This document shows, piece after piece, positions 19,027-27,703 of a stretch of 64,000 bases of DNA. Under the pieces are notes generated by a model. It did no database searches and was not told the DNA's origin. It saw only the letters and a list, made by a program, of their open reading frames with translations. This stretch comes from Bin80 sp965215475 (GTDB lineage: Bacteria; Bacteroidota; Rhodothermia; Rhodothermales; Bin80). A program made the position numbers and the translations under genes. Position 1 is the first letter of the stretch; every line of letters starts with the position of its first letter. Location of the stretch: contig OZ244061.1 of NCBI GenBank assembly GCA_965215475.1, positions 3,534,001 to 3,598,000 of the forward strand, in the 5' to 3' direction.

Positions 19027-19699
19027 AGGGAAGTTTCAGCGTTACATAAGCACTTAAGCGATAGGGCATCCATGTTGCACCAACAGGACGAAGTTGAAGT
19101 TGGTAACGGGAAGATTCTCCAAATAAAATTGTGTTACTGGAATGATGAAGATCGGCAGAGATTAATTTGTTGGAACCAGAATCATATAGATAGGAGGCAG
19201 TCATTCCCACTTCTTTACTGCCCGGTCTGGCCCGGATTGAGATCTCGTATGCTGGGCGCGACCAATACGTAGTGTCTTCCTGTATCGTGTAGGAAAAGTC
19301 ATCTTTGAACCGCTCCATCAAATATGGAACCTCAACGGGCATCATTGTACTGGCAAGCTCGGATAGATCCAGAGTATCGGCAGAATCCAACTCCGAAGAT
19401 GCAGTGATGGCACCAAATGAATCAACCATCACAAGATTCGTAAACGACTCGTATTGATGAGCGCTCCTATTCTCGGTACGATCATGTCTGATGTAAGACC
19501 AGTTTACGATCTCGTCAAATGCAGTGAGGAGTTCATCCATTTGACTTTGAGAAAGGATTTCCCACGCTGCATCAATACTTCCTTGTTCGGTTGGGCTTGG
19601 AGGTGGAAGGGGAGAAGAGCATGACATCCATAAGAGAAGGCACATAATTGCCGAAAGCTGAAAGCAAAACCGCATTTGAGGTCGAATGCGAGGCATCAT
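18959..19699 (-). CDS. Putative lipoprotein, unknown function
   Basis: The 246-aa protein has a lipoprotein signal: a basic start, a hydrophobic run, then LLLWMSC with the lipidation cysteine at about residue 27. The mature part is mostly beta-strand (YWSRPAYEISIRARPG, then YQLQLRPVGATWMPYRLS), which suggests an outer-membrane lipoprotein of the carrier type, but no family is recognised. Met9 may be the true start. It is the first gene of the lipoprotein-birA-coaX cluster and overlaps birA, so it may be cotranscribed without sharing function. Confidence 0.7.
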   Translation of the reverse strand: MMPRIRPQMRFCFQLSAIMCLLLWMSCSSPLPPPSPTEQGSIDAAWEILSQSQMDELLTAFDEIVNWSYIRHDRTENRSAHQYESFTNLVMVDSFGAITASSELDSADTLDLSELASTMMPVEVPYLMERFKDDFSYTIQEDTTYWSRPAYEISIRARPGSKEVGMTASYLYDSGSNKLISADLHHSSNTILFGESSRYQLQLRPVGATWMPYRLSAYVTLKLPFGQEQIFGRDVTFYNYTPRSRN

Positions 19700-20034
19700 C
19701 CGCAGAACATCAAATTCGGGAAAAGTTGCCCCTTATGGAGATCGTTTCTGATGAGTCGCAGCGAAGCCATAGATTGATTATTTCTGCTTACTGTTGAGTG
19801 ATAAATTTGTGGAATTCGTTTAAAAAGAAAAGTTTCACACGCACCTCTTCCCGTCAACAAAAACCGTGAATTTTTTGAGGGGCGCGTTCTGCACCAATCT
19901 ACGATTCATCAGGTCAACAATTCTTGAAGTTTCCTCTTTGTACGATGCAATCCTCTGCTTTGTGCAGATTTCAAAGACGGAGGAGAGGGCCTGTTCCATT
20001 CCCAAACTCGTTGATGAGAGTCCCATGGGCTCTA

Positions 20035-21215
20035 ACGTCTTATCGGGCATAAAGGCCGGGTTGCGATCCTATATATTGAGTCGTTCCACTGGGTGGAGAC
20101 GAAATTCCCAACGGAGCCTATCCCGGCTACCCGATCCGCAAGCATCCATCGCAAGGCACAATGAAAGTCCGATTGCTTCGCTTTTTTCGCGGAACCAGGT
20201 GGTGGAGAAAAGAGATTTGGATGATCGTCTACCTTCTTCTTCCAGATGGTCCAAAGTGTTGCAAGTACGTTTCGCCGGGCATGGGTTCGATCTTTCGTAC
20301 GTTTCATCGAAGCAGGATCAAACAGGGAGATTTCGTTCGGCTCCTTGGTGCGCAGCGAAGACATCCAGCATGGAGTACGGATGGCGTTCAATATGCCGAC
20401 TCCAGAGCGATCCAGGCACTCCCCAGATAACTTCTTTCCGCCACTCTGCCGGACGCGAACCCCCAACGGGCAGTACTTCCATCGGAGTTGCTTGGTCGCA
20501 AAGCGATGAGGGGGTTGAATGAACGCGCGAAACACGTGTGCGCCAATCCCCCCATTCCTGGAATGCGCTGAAACGGCTTAATTTCTTCATACTTCGTTCC
20601 CATTTTCTGCATCAGCGACAATACATTTTCGCGAATACGCACCATGGAATCCAGCGGATCATAGAAATTCAGGATCACCGGTTTCATCGCCTCGGACTTG
20701 ACGTGCTTCAAATAGGAGCACCGATGAGATTTGCGGGATACCAAATTTAAAATGCCACCCTGATCATATTTGGCTTTGATTTGGTTTTTCAAGGAGACCA
20801 TCTCATTCGTGATCGACAAATATTGCTGTGCGACAATTTTGAAGTCGACACGGTGTGGATCAACCGGTTTCCGTTCCTCTAACCGAAGCAGGCGTGCGCG
20901 TTTCAGAGAATCCCGTACATCATCTTTGTTTCCTCCACGACGGATCCATGCATGTTGTACCGGATCACACACGATCAAGTCCGTTACATGAGGCGCCAGA
21001 ATTCCGGCGATCCAGCCCGCCAAACTGGATTCCTCTAGCACCAAATGCTTAAACGTGGCAGGCAAAGCCTTCACATAACGAATCAAGCCCGTCTCTGAGG
21101 TAGGAACATCGTCGACCGACACCACATTCCCGTCTGCATCAATCGTTCCGAGAACACCGTTTCTGGTGTGGGCATCTAAACCAATAGAAACACGGTGGTA
21201 TATTTGGATATAGGT
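20035..21215 (-). pseudogene. IS110-family transposase with a homopolymer frameshift
   Basis: The reverse-strand reading begins SIGLDAHTRNGVLGTIDADG (the first catalytic Asp of the DEDD domain) and continues through VLEESSLAGWIAGIL and GGNKDDVRDSLKRARLLRL to the Transposase_20 region FQRIPGMGG. There the frame breaks in a run of six C/G (20547-20552); adding one base joins it to GAHVFRAFIQPPHRFATK, then LGVRVRQSGGKKLSGECL, which holds the serine region. No ATG, GTG or TTG lies in frame before the first motif, so the start is also lost. The reading runs out near 20035. Confidence 0.8.
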
Positions 21216-21272
21216 TGAATGAGAAGCAGAGCAACATACGAATTTGCGCCCCGCTTTTTATTCAACCTATAT
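21208..21272. repeat. Perfect 13-bp inverted repeat between IS110 and TnpB pseudogenes
   Basis: ATATAGGTTGAAT at 21208-21220 is the exact reverse complement of 21260-21272, with a 39-bp spacer. It lies just beyond the 3' end of the TnpB gene and at the 5' side of the IS110 gene, so it may be a transposon-end hairpin or the end of the TnpB guide-RNA region. Which element owns it is undecided. Confidence 0.6.
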
Positions 21273-21286
21273 ACGTGAGTACGCAT

Positions 21287-22524
21287 TTATTTGACACCTA
21301 CCTGTTTCGTATCCATTTCACGGCTCATAGGAGTTCCTGACGGAAACGCTCCTCCACGTGCAGATGCCCCAATCCCGGAGGCCTGTAACACATTCGCAGA
21401 TGCATTTAGATCTGTATGGCCACATGCCATACACTTGAACTTGCTTTGCGTCTTGCGATTGTCTTTATCCACATGTCCACACTGGTTACAGCGTTGACTG
21501 GTATACTTCGGATCTACATGTACAACCCTGCCAAACTTGTAATCGCAATAGGAATTAAACCTACTCCATCCAGAGTTGAGAATGACGCGGTTTAACCCTG
21601 CTTTTGCCTTCACATTGGTTCCAGGGCTCTCCACCGTGCCCTTAGCAGACTTGGACATGTTCTTGATCTTCAAGTCTTCACGTTTCAACGTATAGGCCTT
21701 GTTGGACCGTTTCCGGCTATGCTGATGAGCCGCATTGACTCTGCAATTCTTCTGTTTTCGCTTCCATTTATTGATCTTCCGTTTCGTCCGATTGGATCGT
21801 CCAGATCCTTTTTGCTGACAGGCTAATTTACGTGGATACCTGCGGATCCTAATTTCTTTCTTGGATAGATCAGGTAAAGGCACCATGCCTTGTTCACCAT
21901 CCGTTGAGGAATACGAGATAGTATAGGTGTTCAGGTCGATGCCAATCTCTTTGCCATCATCTACGTTCTCTGGTAGATAGACTTTATAGAGTACGCACCT
22001 CTTCCCGTACCTGCCGTCTTTCTTCACCGTCACTTCAATCGACTCTGCATCAGGATATGGGTTTCCGCCTTTCCTCCGAAGCTTCATCCAGCCAACTTTT
22101 TGAAGGTACACACTATCGTTCACAATCGTAAAGACATCTTTGGGAACCGTGAACGATTTGTATTGATACTTGTTGTGGAACGCAGGGTGGTCACGTAATC
22201 CCGTGAAGAAAGCCTGCCAAGCCTCTGCCTGTCCTTTCAATGTATCACGAACAATAGCAGATGAGTACGTAGATAACCAACTCGTTTCCTTGCGCAAGAT
22301 TGGGTATCGTTTAAGTAACGAATAAAAGAGGTGGAAGGGTTTTCAGTATCCTGATCTCCAACTTCCTTGTTGATTTGGTTCAGGATCACATTCCACACAT
22401 ACAAACACGCACCAATCAATCCATGTAATAGCATAGCCTTATACTGCGTACCCGAACATAAACGGTACTCTATTCCCCGATAGGAACAGTCTTGATTGGA
22501 ATTGTCAGAAGCCTTTACAGGCAT
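21287..22524 (-). pseudogene. tnpB: TnpB-type RNA-guided nuclease (IS200/IS605 family), frameshifted
   Basis: The N-terminal part lies in one frame (ATG at 22524; RGIEYRLCSGTQYKAMLLHG, then ACLYVWNVILNQINKEVG). The rest is in another frame, open from about 22340 to 21287 (YPILRKETSWLSTYSSAIVR). It includes the RuvC-I block GIDLNTYTIS, the bridging region KREDLKIKNMSKSAKGTVES, the zinc finger RCNQCGHVDK and CMACGHTDLN, and the RuvC-III Asp in DLNASANVLQ. One frameshift near 22330 splits the two. All three RuvC acidic regions are present, so damage may be limited to the single indel. No tnpA is adjacent. A guide RNA would be expected at the 3' end, around 21290-21210. Confidence 0.82.
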
Positions 22525-22786
22525 GATATCAAGTCTACGTTGATGGTATGGTAAGCAATAGAGTAGATTCACAGTCTATCCTATTGTGTCGGTAAGTGTG
22601 CAAACTAATTCTAAAAGTGTTTGTCTTTTTGCGTAATATTCTACAATAATTCCCTTTCTTTACATAAAGAATGTGGTTCGGTATAACCGTGAAGCGCTTC
22701 CAATAAAACGAAATGTCGATAGACAAGGCTTCAATTCACACTAGATGGGTTGAGGATTAGCACGTACAGATAAACGAGGATTCACC

Positions 22787-23886
22787 ATGAGATTCAAACA
22801 GTTACTGAGTTTTCTGGCATTGATGATGTTTTTCGTGCCAGCATCACTAGCCCAGCAGGGCAAAATTCGTGGTGTCATCACGGATGCTGGTACAGGAGAA
22901 ACGGTTCCTGGTGCCAGTGTCACCATCGAAGGGACTACCCAAGGAGCCGCCACGCAAGTGGATGGTTATTTCTTTATTAACAATGTCCGACCGGGGACAT
23001 ATACATTGGTAATTTCTTTCGTTGGATACGTTACTCAGCGGGTTGAAGGGGTTCGTGTGTCTACGGGCTGACGACTACTAAGGATATTCAGCTGACTGAG
23101 GAAGCGATTGGAATGGGCGAAATTGTGGTCACCAGTGAGCGCCCCATCGTGCAGTTGGATGTTTCTGCAAACTTGGCCAGACTGAGTTCAGAATCATTTG
23201 AAGATCTCCCAGTTGGCGGGATTGTTGAAGTACTTGACTTGTAGGAGGGGATTGAGCCTGGACTAAGTATTCGAGGAGGTGGATTTAATCAGGTTGCATT
23301 TCTCGTGGATGGTATGAACTTGCGCACAGGGAGGCATCAGAATCCAATTTCCAGCATCAGTTATACTTCCGTGGAGGAAGTGCAGATACAAACGGGCGAG
23401 TTCAACGCAGAGTACGGAAACGTACGGAGCGGAATCGTGAATGTTACCACGAAGGATCCCTCACGAACTCGTTACACTGTGGATGCACTTTATCGCTATG
23501 AGCCACCTCAGTCGAAGGCATTTAACGGGCTGGGTGGACAGTCATTGAACAAGTGTACTTATCCAACCACGCAAGGAGATTGTGACAGCTGGTTTATTCG
23601 CCCGTTTTTGGATCCAGAGGTTCCCTGGGATGGGACAAATGCCTGGGATTCCTACACACAGAATCAGTACAGCCCCTTTGAAGGATGGAATGCACTAGCA
23701 GAGAGATTGAATAGTGAAGAGGGAGGGGGATTTGAGCAGCTTGGGGTAAGTGAAGAGCAGGGGTTCAGTGCTGGGGTAGGATTCCAGTATGAATTGAGGA
23801 ATGTTCATATCGGTGCGGATTATGCTTACACCGACTTTGGAGTCTTTGGTACAGTCAATCGGATTGGTCTCCAGATTGGGCTATGA
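22787..23886 (+). pseudogene. TonB-receptor pseudogene fused to a PorV-like C-terminus
   Basis: It starts as a TonB-dependent receptor: signal peptide (LLSFLALMMFFVPASLAQQG), carboxypeptidase-like domain (IRGVITDAGTGETVPGASV to FVGYVTQRVEGVRV), then plug (SIRGGGFNQVAFLVDGMNLR, EFNAEYGNVRSGIVNVTT). A one-base deletion near 23068 breaks the frame, and a TAG at 23242 replaces what is normally Gln in the LQEG position. The last 45 residues (QGFSAGVGFQYELRNVHIGA, then DYAYTDFGVFGTVNRIGLQI) do not look like a receptor barrel but like the end of a PorV/UPF0164-type barrel protein. The whole receptor barrel is missing. This suggests an in-frame deletion joining two neighbouring genes, plus point decay. 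Confidence 0.75.
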
Positions 23887-24383
23887 GTTTGTCGTGTTTT
23901 TCCGACTACAAAACTACCGAATTGACGTTTACCTTCCTTATCTGAAGTGGAGTTAAGCCTACCAAGACGAATGTAGGGGCATCGTATCTACGTATCCCAA
24001 GTTCAACATTTTTGCTTATGCCAAGATATGGAATTCCCTTTTTTCCAGTTTTGGTTGATTTTTTTCTGATACTATTCTTTCGAGGTTTACGGCTTGATTG
24101 GGTGCTTCCTGTTTTGCATCTGGTTCCACACATATTTCAACGTGATTTCATGGTCACCAAGAAGTAGCATGGGAAAAGAAGAAAGATACGTAGTGTTTTG
24201 CAAGCGGGATGAGATCCGTAACTAAACTTAAAATCCAAGCGCAATGCACTCTCAGCAATTTATTTGGCAGATAGTCCGTGAAGTAGGAAGCTCATCCTTT
24301 AGGGCGAGGAAATGTCAGGCATGTGAAACAGAAAAATTTTCACTAACTTTATAGCCAAGAACAGTCTCTTGTTTTGGATCATA
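23887..24383. other. Gene-free stretch before the metal-efflux operon
   Basis: No supported gene. A reverse-strand frame at 24133-23906 (GKKGIPYLGISKNVELGIRR) has no recognisable family and no good start. The last 60 bp carry an operator-like palindrome (listed separately) and would be the promoter region for the His/Cys-rich gene and cusCBA. Confidence 0.4.
24323..24343. promoter_or_regulatory. Operator-like palindrome upstream of the metal-efflux operon
   Basis: GTGAAA (24323-24328) and TTTCAC (24338-24343) form an inverted repeat with a 9-bp centre, 40 bp ahead of the first start codon. Spacing and position would suit a metal-responsive repressor or activator, but no regulator gene is nearby. 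Confidence 0.3.
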
Positions 24384-24848
24384 ATGTTCAAGGTACAAAT
24401 CCGTAGGATCTTTGCTATGGTGCTGGGTGTAAATCTACTGCTCAGTACGGCGGGGCATATGTTTCAGATGACTTGTTCACTGGATGATCGTAGCTCACAA
24501 GAGTCTATGGAACATCACTTGAAAGAAGTACATTCTCATGCATCCACGGACGGACATAATTCCCCCTGTTCATCTAAGCCTGATCCCTTGTCGGCGGAAT
24601 CAGTGCCCTGTTCTCAGTATGCAGTGCCCTGTTGTATCATTCAGGCAGTGCCACCCGTCATAGCAGTTTCTGGATTTTCTGAATTTTCACGAACCTCATT
24701 TACGGACATAGCCTTTCCCCGCCTTCTCAGTCCCTTATATAGGGAAGATTTCAAGGAAAGAGTATTTGGGTCCATCCAACTGCCACAATCTTCTGCCCGC
24801 CCTTTCGCTGCTGATCGACAAGCTTTTTTCGGCACATTCCTGATCTGA
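24384..24848 (+). CDS. Small exported His/Cys-rich protein ahead of the efflux operon
   Basis: About 154 aa with an N-terminal hydrophobic export segment (IFAMVLGVNLLLSTAG) and then a stretch rich in possible metal ligands: SMEHHLKEVHSHASTDGHNS, followed by Cys residues in PCSS, PCSQ and AVPCCI. The C-terminal part is unremarkable. I prefer the ATG at 24384 over the one at 24369 because it gives a clean MFKVQIRR start. It precedes cusC by 83 bp on the same strand. Proteins of this kind often precede CusC in related genomes, so a periplasmic metal-binding role is a reasonable inference. No named family is recognised. Confidence 0.6.
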   Translation: MFKVQIRRIFAMVLGVNLLLSTAGHMFQMTCSLDDRSSQESMEHHLKEVHSHASTDGHNSPCSSKPDPLSAESVPCSQYAVPCCIIQAVPPVIAVSGFSEFSRTSFTDIAFPRLLSPLYREDFKERVFGSIQLPQSSARPFAADRQAFFGTFLI

Positions 24849-24854
24849 TAGGCT

Positions 24855-24913
24855 TCTAATTGTACTGTTTCAGGGGGTAGAATTACACCCCCTCGTGTTG
24901 ATACACAATTAGA
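24855..24913 (+). promoter_or_regulatory. Two-tier hairpin in the leader of cusC
   Basis: An outer 9-bp stem TCTAATTGT (24855-24863) pairs with ACAATTAGA (24905-24913). Inside it, AGGGGGT (24872-24878) pairs with ACCCCCT (24887-24893) around an 8-nt loop. All pairs are perfect. It ends 18 bp before the cusC start codon. There is no U-tract after it, so it is more likely an mRNA structure affecting translation or processing than a simple terminator. Confidence 0.55.
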
Positions 24914-24931
24914 CCCATTGTTCAGGAAGTC

Positions 24932-26239
24932 ATGAAGTCAATCCAATCCACTGACATAATTTATGTCAGCCTGTTGTTCCTACTTATTTTACCTTTACAA
25001 GTCCGAAGTCAGAGCTTGTCTGAGGTTCCACCCGATACATTGCTACGTCTGGGAGATCTTCTAGCAGAAGTACGTGCACATAACCTGTCGTTGCAAGCAT
25101 CACAATTGGAAGCGCAGGCACTAGCATTTCGAAGCGACCAAGTATCTGCGTTTCCCGATCCATCGGTGCGAATCACTTATCAACCAGCTCCGGTATTAAG
25201 TGCACGCGGTGCTCAACGTAGCCAGTGGAGTATACAACAGAGAATCCCGTACCCTGGAAAATTAAGGCTCCAGTCTTCTATCGCAGATCAAACGGCAGAG
25301 GTCAAAGGCTTTGATACCTTGATCTTGGAAGAAGATCTTTTATTTCAGGTCAAGAACGCCTATTTCACGCTTCATCAGATCCAGCAGCAGGAATTACGCA
25401 TTCTTGCCTTCAAGGAGAGGCTTCAAGAATTCGAGGAAATTGCAGCGACGCGATACGAAGTAGGTGCTGGAGAACAGCAGGCGATCTTGAAAACCCAGTT
25501 GGAGAAAAATTCTTTGTTCAAGCTACAACTTGAATTATCCACGGAAGGATACTCAGCAATCAAAACTCTATCCAATTTGCTGAATCGCCACATACCTGTA
25601 GAAGCAAACGTTATCGTTGAATCTCCCAATTTCATCCAATTGGATGAAATTGAGTTACTTGAGGTAGCATTCGATCAACGACCTGAGATAAGTGCACTTG
25701 AAACGAAGGAAAAACGGGCAAACGAAGAAATTGCACTGGCACGAAAACAGTTTCGACCGGATTTCCAGTTCGGGATCACTTATTTTGACATTGCCCAGAC
25801 GGATGTACTATCAACCGCTACAGGTCGTGATGCTCTCGGAATTAGTGCAACGATATATATCCCATTACAGCATGATCGACAACGGGCTCAGTTAGAAGAA
25901 GCACGTATGCGTCGTAGCCATGTTCGTGTACATCAGGAAGTTCTTCGCACCACCATTACGACCCAGGTTGCGGATCTGACGCATCAATTGCGCGAACAAG
26001 TGCGGCAGCTGGAGCTTTTTCAGGAAGCCCTGATCCCTCAGGCGGAAACCGCACTCCAGGCCACGCTCAGTTCCTATTCAACGGGAGGTACGGACTTTTT
26101 GGATCTACTTGACTCAGAGCGCACATTGTTCTCGCTCCAGATGAGTTTTGACGCCACCGTTACCCAATATCTATTGGTGGTTGCTGCACTTGAACGGGCA
26201 CTCGGTATCGATTCACTTACAGATCTGATTACCTACTAG
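24932..26239 (+). CDS. cusC: CusC-like outer-membrane efflux channel (TolC family)
   Basis: The 435-aa protein has a signal peptide (IYVSLLFLLILPLQVRSQS) and the paired outer-membrane efflux protein repeats with long helices (AEVRAHNLSLQASQLEAQAL; RYEVGAGEQQAILKTQLEKN). The second repeat ends in TALQATLSSYSTGGTDFLDL, the usual hairpin signature. It forms the trimeric channel that carries ions from the CusBA complex across the outer membrane. It is the first structural gene of a three-gene operon with 35 bp to cusB. Substrate (Cu/Ag versus Co/Zn/Cd) cannot be fixed by this component. Confidence 0.88.
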   Translation: MKSIQSTDIIYVSLLFLLILPLQVRSQSLSEVPPDTLLRLGDLLAEVRAHNLSLQASQLEAQALAFRSDQVSAFPDPSVRITYQPAPVLSARGAQRSQWSIQQRIPYPGKLRLQSSIADQTAEVKGFDTLILEEDLLFQVKNAYFTLHQIQQQELRILAFKERLQEFEEIAATRYEVGAGEQQAILKTQLEKNSLFKLQLELSTEGYSAIKTLSNLLNRHIPVEANVIVESPNFIQLDEIELLEVAFDQRPEISALETKEKRANEEIALARKQFRPDFQFGITYFDIAQTDVLSTATGRDALGISATIYIPLQHDRQRAQLEEARMRRSHVRVHQEVLRTTITTQVADLTHQLREQVRQLELFQEALIPQAETALQATLSSYSTGGTDFLDLLDSERTLFSLQMSFDATVTQYLLVVAALERALGIDSLTDLITY

Positions 26240-26274
26240 GTATCTCTACTATTATTCACAAATCCTCAACTTTC

Positions 26275-27639
26275 ATGAACGTGCAACAGCATTTCAAACA
26301 GGCATGGATTCCGATCCTTTTTGTCCTTGTCCTTGCAGGTGGGTTTTTTCTCGGACGAGTTTCAACGGACAATATAGAGTCGGAATCCTCTTCATTGTCG
26401 GTATCTGATGAGAGGCAGGTTCTTTATTGGCAAGCTCCCATGGATCCCTCTGAAATATATGACCTCCCGGGCAAGTCAAAAATGGGAATGGATCTAATTC
26501 CCGTCTATGAAGAGGAGGATCAAAAAGAATCTGACAATATGATCTCCATTGACCCTACCACGGTGCAGAATATGGGGGTTCGAACCGGTCAGGTTCAACA
26601 GTTAGATTTTACCCGCACGATACGCACAGTTGGGGAGGTCCAATACGATGAAGAACAGCTCTATTTGGTCAATACCAAGATATCCGGCTGGATTGAGATT
26701 CTCCATGTCCACTTTGTAGGAGATCAGGTTCAGAAAGGTGACCCACTTCTTGAGATCTACTCGCCAGAATTGGTCACGACGCAACAGGAATATATATTGG
26801 CATTAAAAAATTTAGAACTAGTATCCCAGAGCAGTATTCCTTCGATCAGAGAGGATGCAGAGAAATTATTGACGTCTGCACGTACTCGCCTGGAATACTG
26901 GGATATTCCTGAGTCGGAAATAGAACATTTGGTAGAAACCGGTGAAGTTCGAAAGACGATTGTCCTGACTGCACCCGCTACGGGAGTCGTCGTGGAAAGG
27001 AATGCCATTGAAGGAGCGCATGTTGAAGTCGGAGAAGATTTGTTTCGGATCGCAGATTTACGGACGGTATGGGTTCATGCCAGTTTCTATGAAAACGAAG
27101 TTCCCTGGATCAGTAATGGGCAGGCGGTTGAGATGCAATTATCCTATTTGCCGGGCAAGACCTATATCGGTAGGGTGTCCTATGTGTATCCTTATCTGCG
27201 AGAAAGGGCTCGTGATGTTCATGTACGTTTGATTTTTTCGAATCCAGACCTAGACTTAAAGCCAGGTATGTATGCCAATGTACAACTCCAGGGAAGGGTG
27301 GTCCCGGATGCGGTTGTAGTGCCATCCGAGGCAGTCATTCGGTCGGGAGCACGCGCGATCGTCTTTGTTGTCCGTGGTGAAGGGAGATTTGAGCCTCGCG
27401 AGGTCGTGACTGGTGCTGAAGGCGGGCCGAATAACAACTATATTCAAATCCTCAATGGACTGCAGGGGAGTGAGGAGGTTGTGATTTCGGCGCAGTTCAT
27501 GTTAGACAGCGAGAGTCGATTGCAAGAAGCAATTCAAAACATGCTTCAGGGGCAGACATTTCCGGGATCAGTTCCTGAAAATGGGGAATCTGAGGTGTTT
27601 TCTGATCCGGCCACGCCGGCAGAGCATATGCATCATTGA
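26275..27639 (+). CDS. cusB: CusB-like periplasmic adaptor of metal efflux RND pump
   Basis: This 454-aa membrane-fusion protein has an N-terminal anchor (IPILFVLVLAGGFFLG). A heavy-metal-binding segment follows (APMDPSEIYDLPGKSKMGMD, residues about 55-75), here with a shortened YHYVCPMHP-like head that has lost its Cys and His. Barrel-sandwich and beta-barrel domains follow (SGWIEILHVHFVGDQVQKGD; APATGVVVERNAIEGAHV). It ends in EHMHH, a possible metal-binding tail. It links CusA to CusC and passes metal from the periplasm. The binding head lacks the usual ligands, so metal handover may rely on other residues or on the small His/Cys-rich protein upstream. Confidence 0.9.
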   Translation: MNVQQHFKQAWIPILFVLVLAGGFFLGRVSTDNIESESSSLSVSDERQVLYWQAPMDPSEIYDLPGKSKMGMDLIPVYEEEDQKESDNMISIDPTTVQNMGVRTGQVQQLDFTRTIRTVGEVQYDEEQLYLVNTKISGWIEILHVHFVGDQVQKGDPLLEIYSPELVTTQQEYILALKNLELVSQSSIPSIREDAEKLLTSARTRLEYWDIPESEIEHLVETGEVRKTIVLTAPATGVVVERNAIEGAHVEVGEDLFRIADLRTVWVHASFYENEVPWISNGQAVEMQLSYLPGKTYIGRVSYVYPYLRERARDVHVRLIFSNPDLDLKPGMYANVQLQGRVVPDAVVVPSEAVIRSGARAIVFVVRGEGRFEPREVVTGAEGGPNNNYIQILNGLQGSEEVVISAQFMLDSESRLQEAIQNMLQGQTFPGSVPENGESEVFSDPATPAEHMHH

Positions 27640-27703
27640 TGGAGATCATCTTAGTATTTGGTGATTCTTTTCCGACGTTCCTGAGTTCTCAATCAAGTTC
27701 ATC

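Noticed and set aside
19866..20522. Plus-strand frame of 218 codons
   Set aside because: It is antisense to the IS110 pseudogene, which has clear DEDD and Transposase_20 motifs on the other strand.
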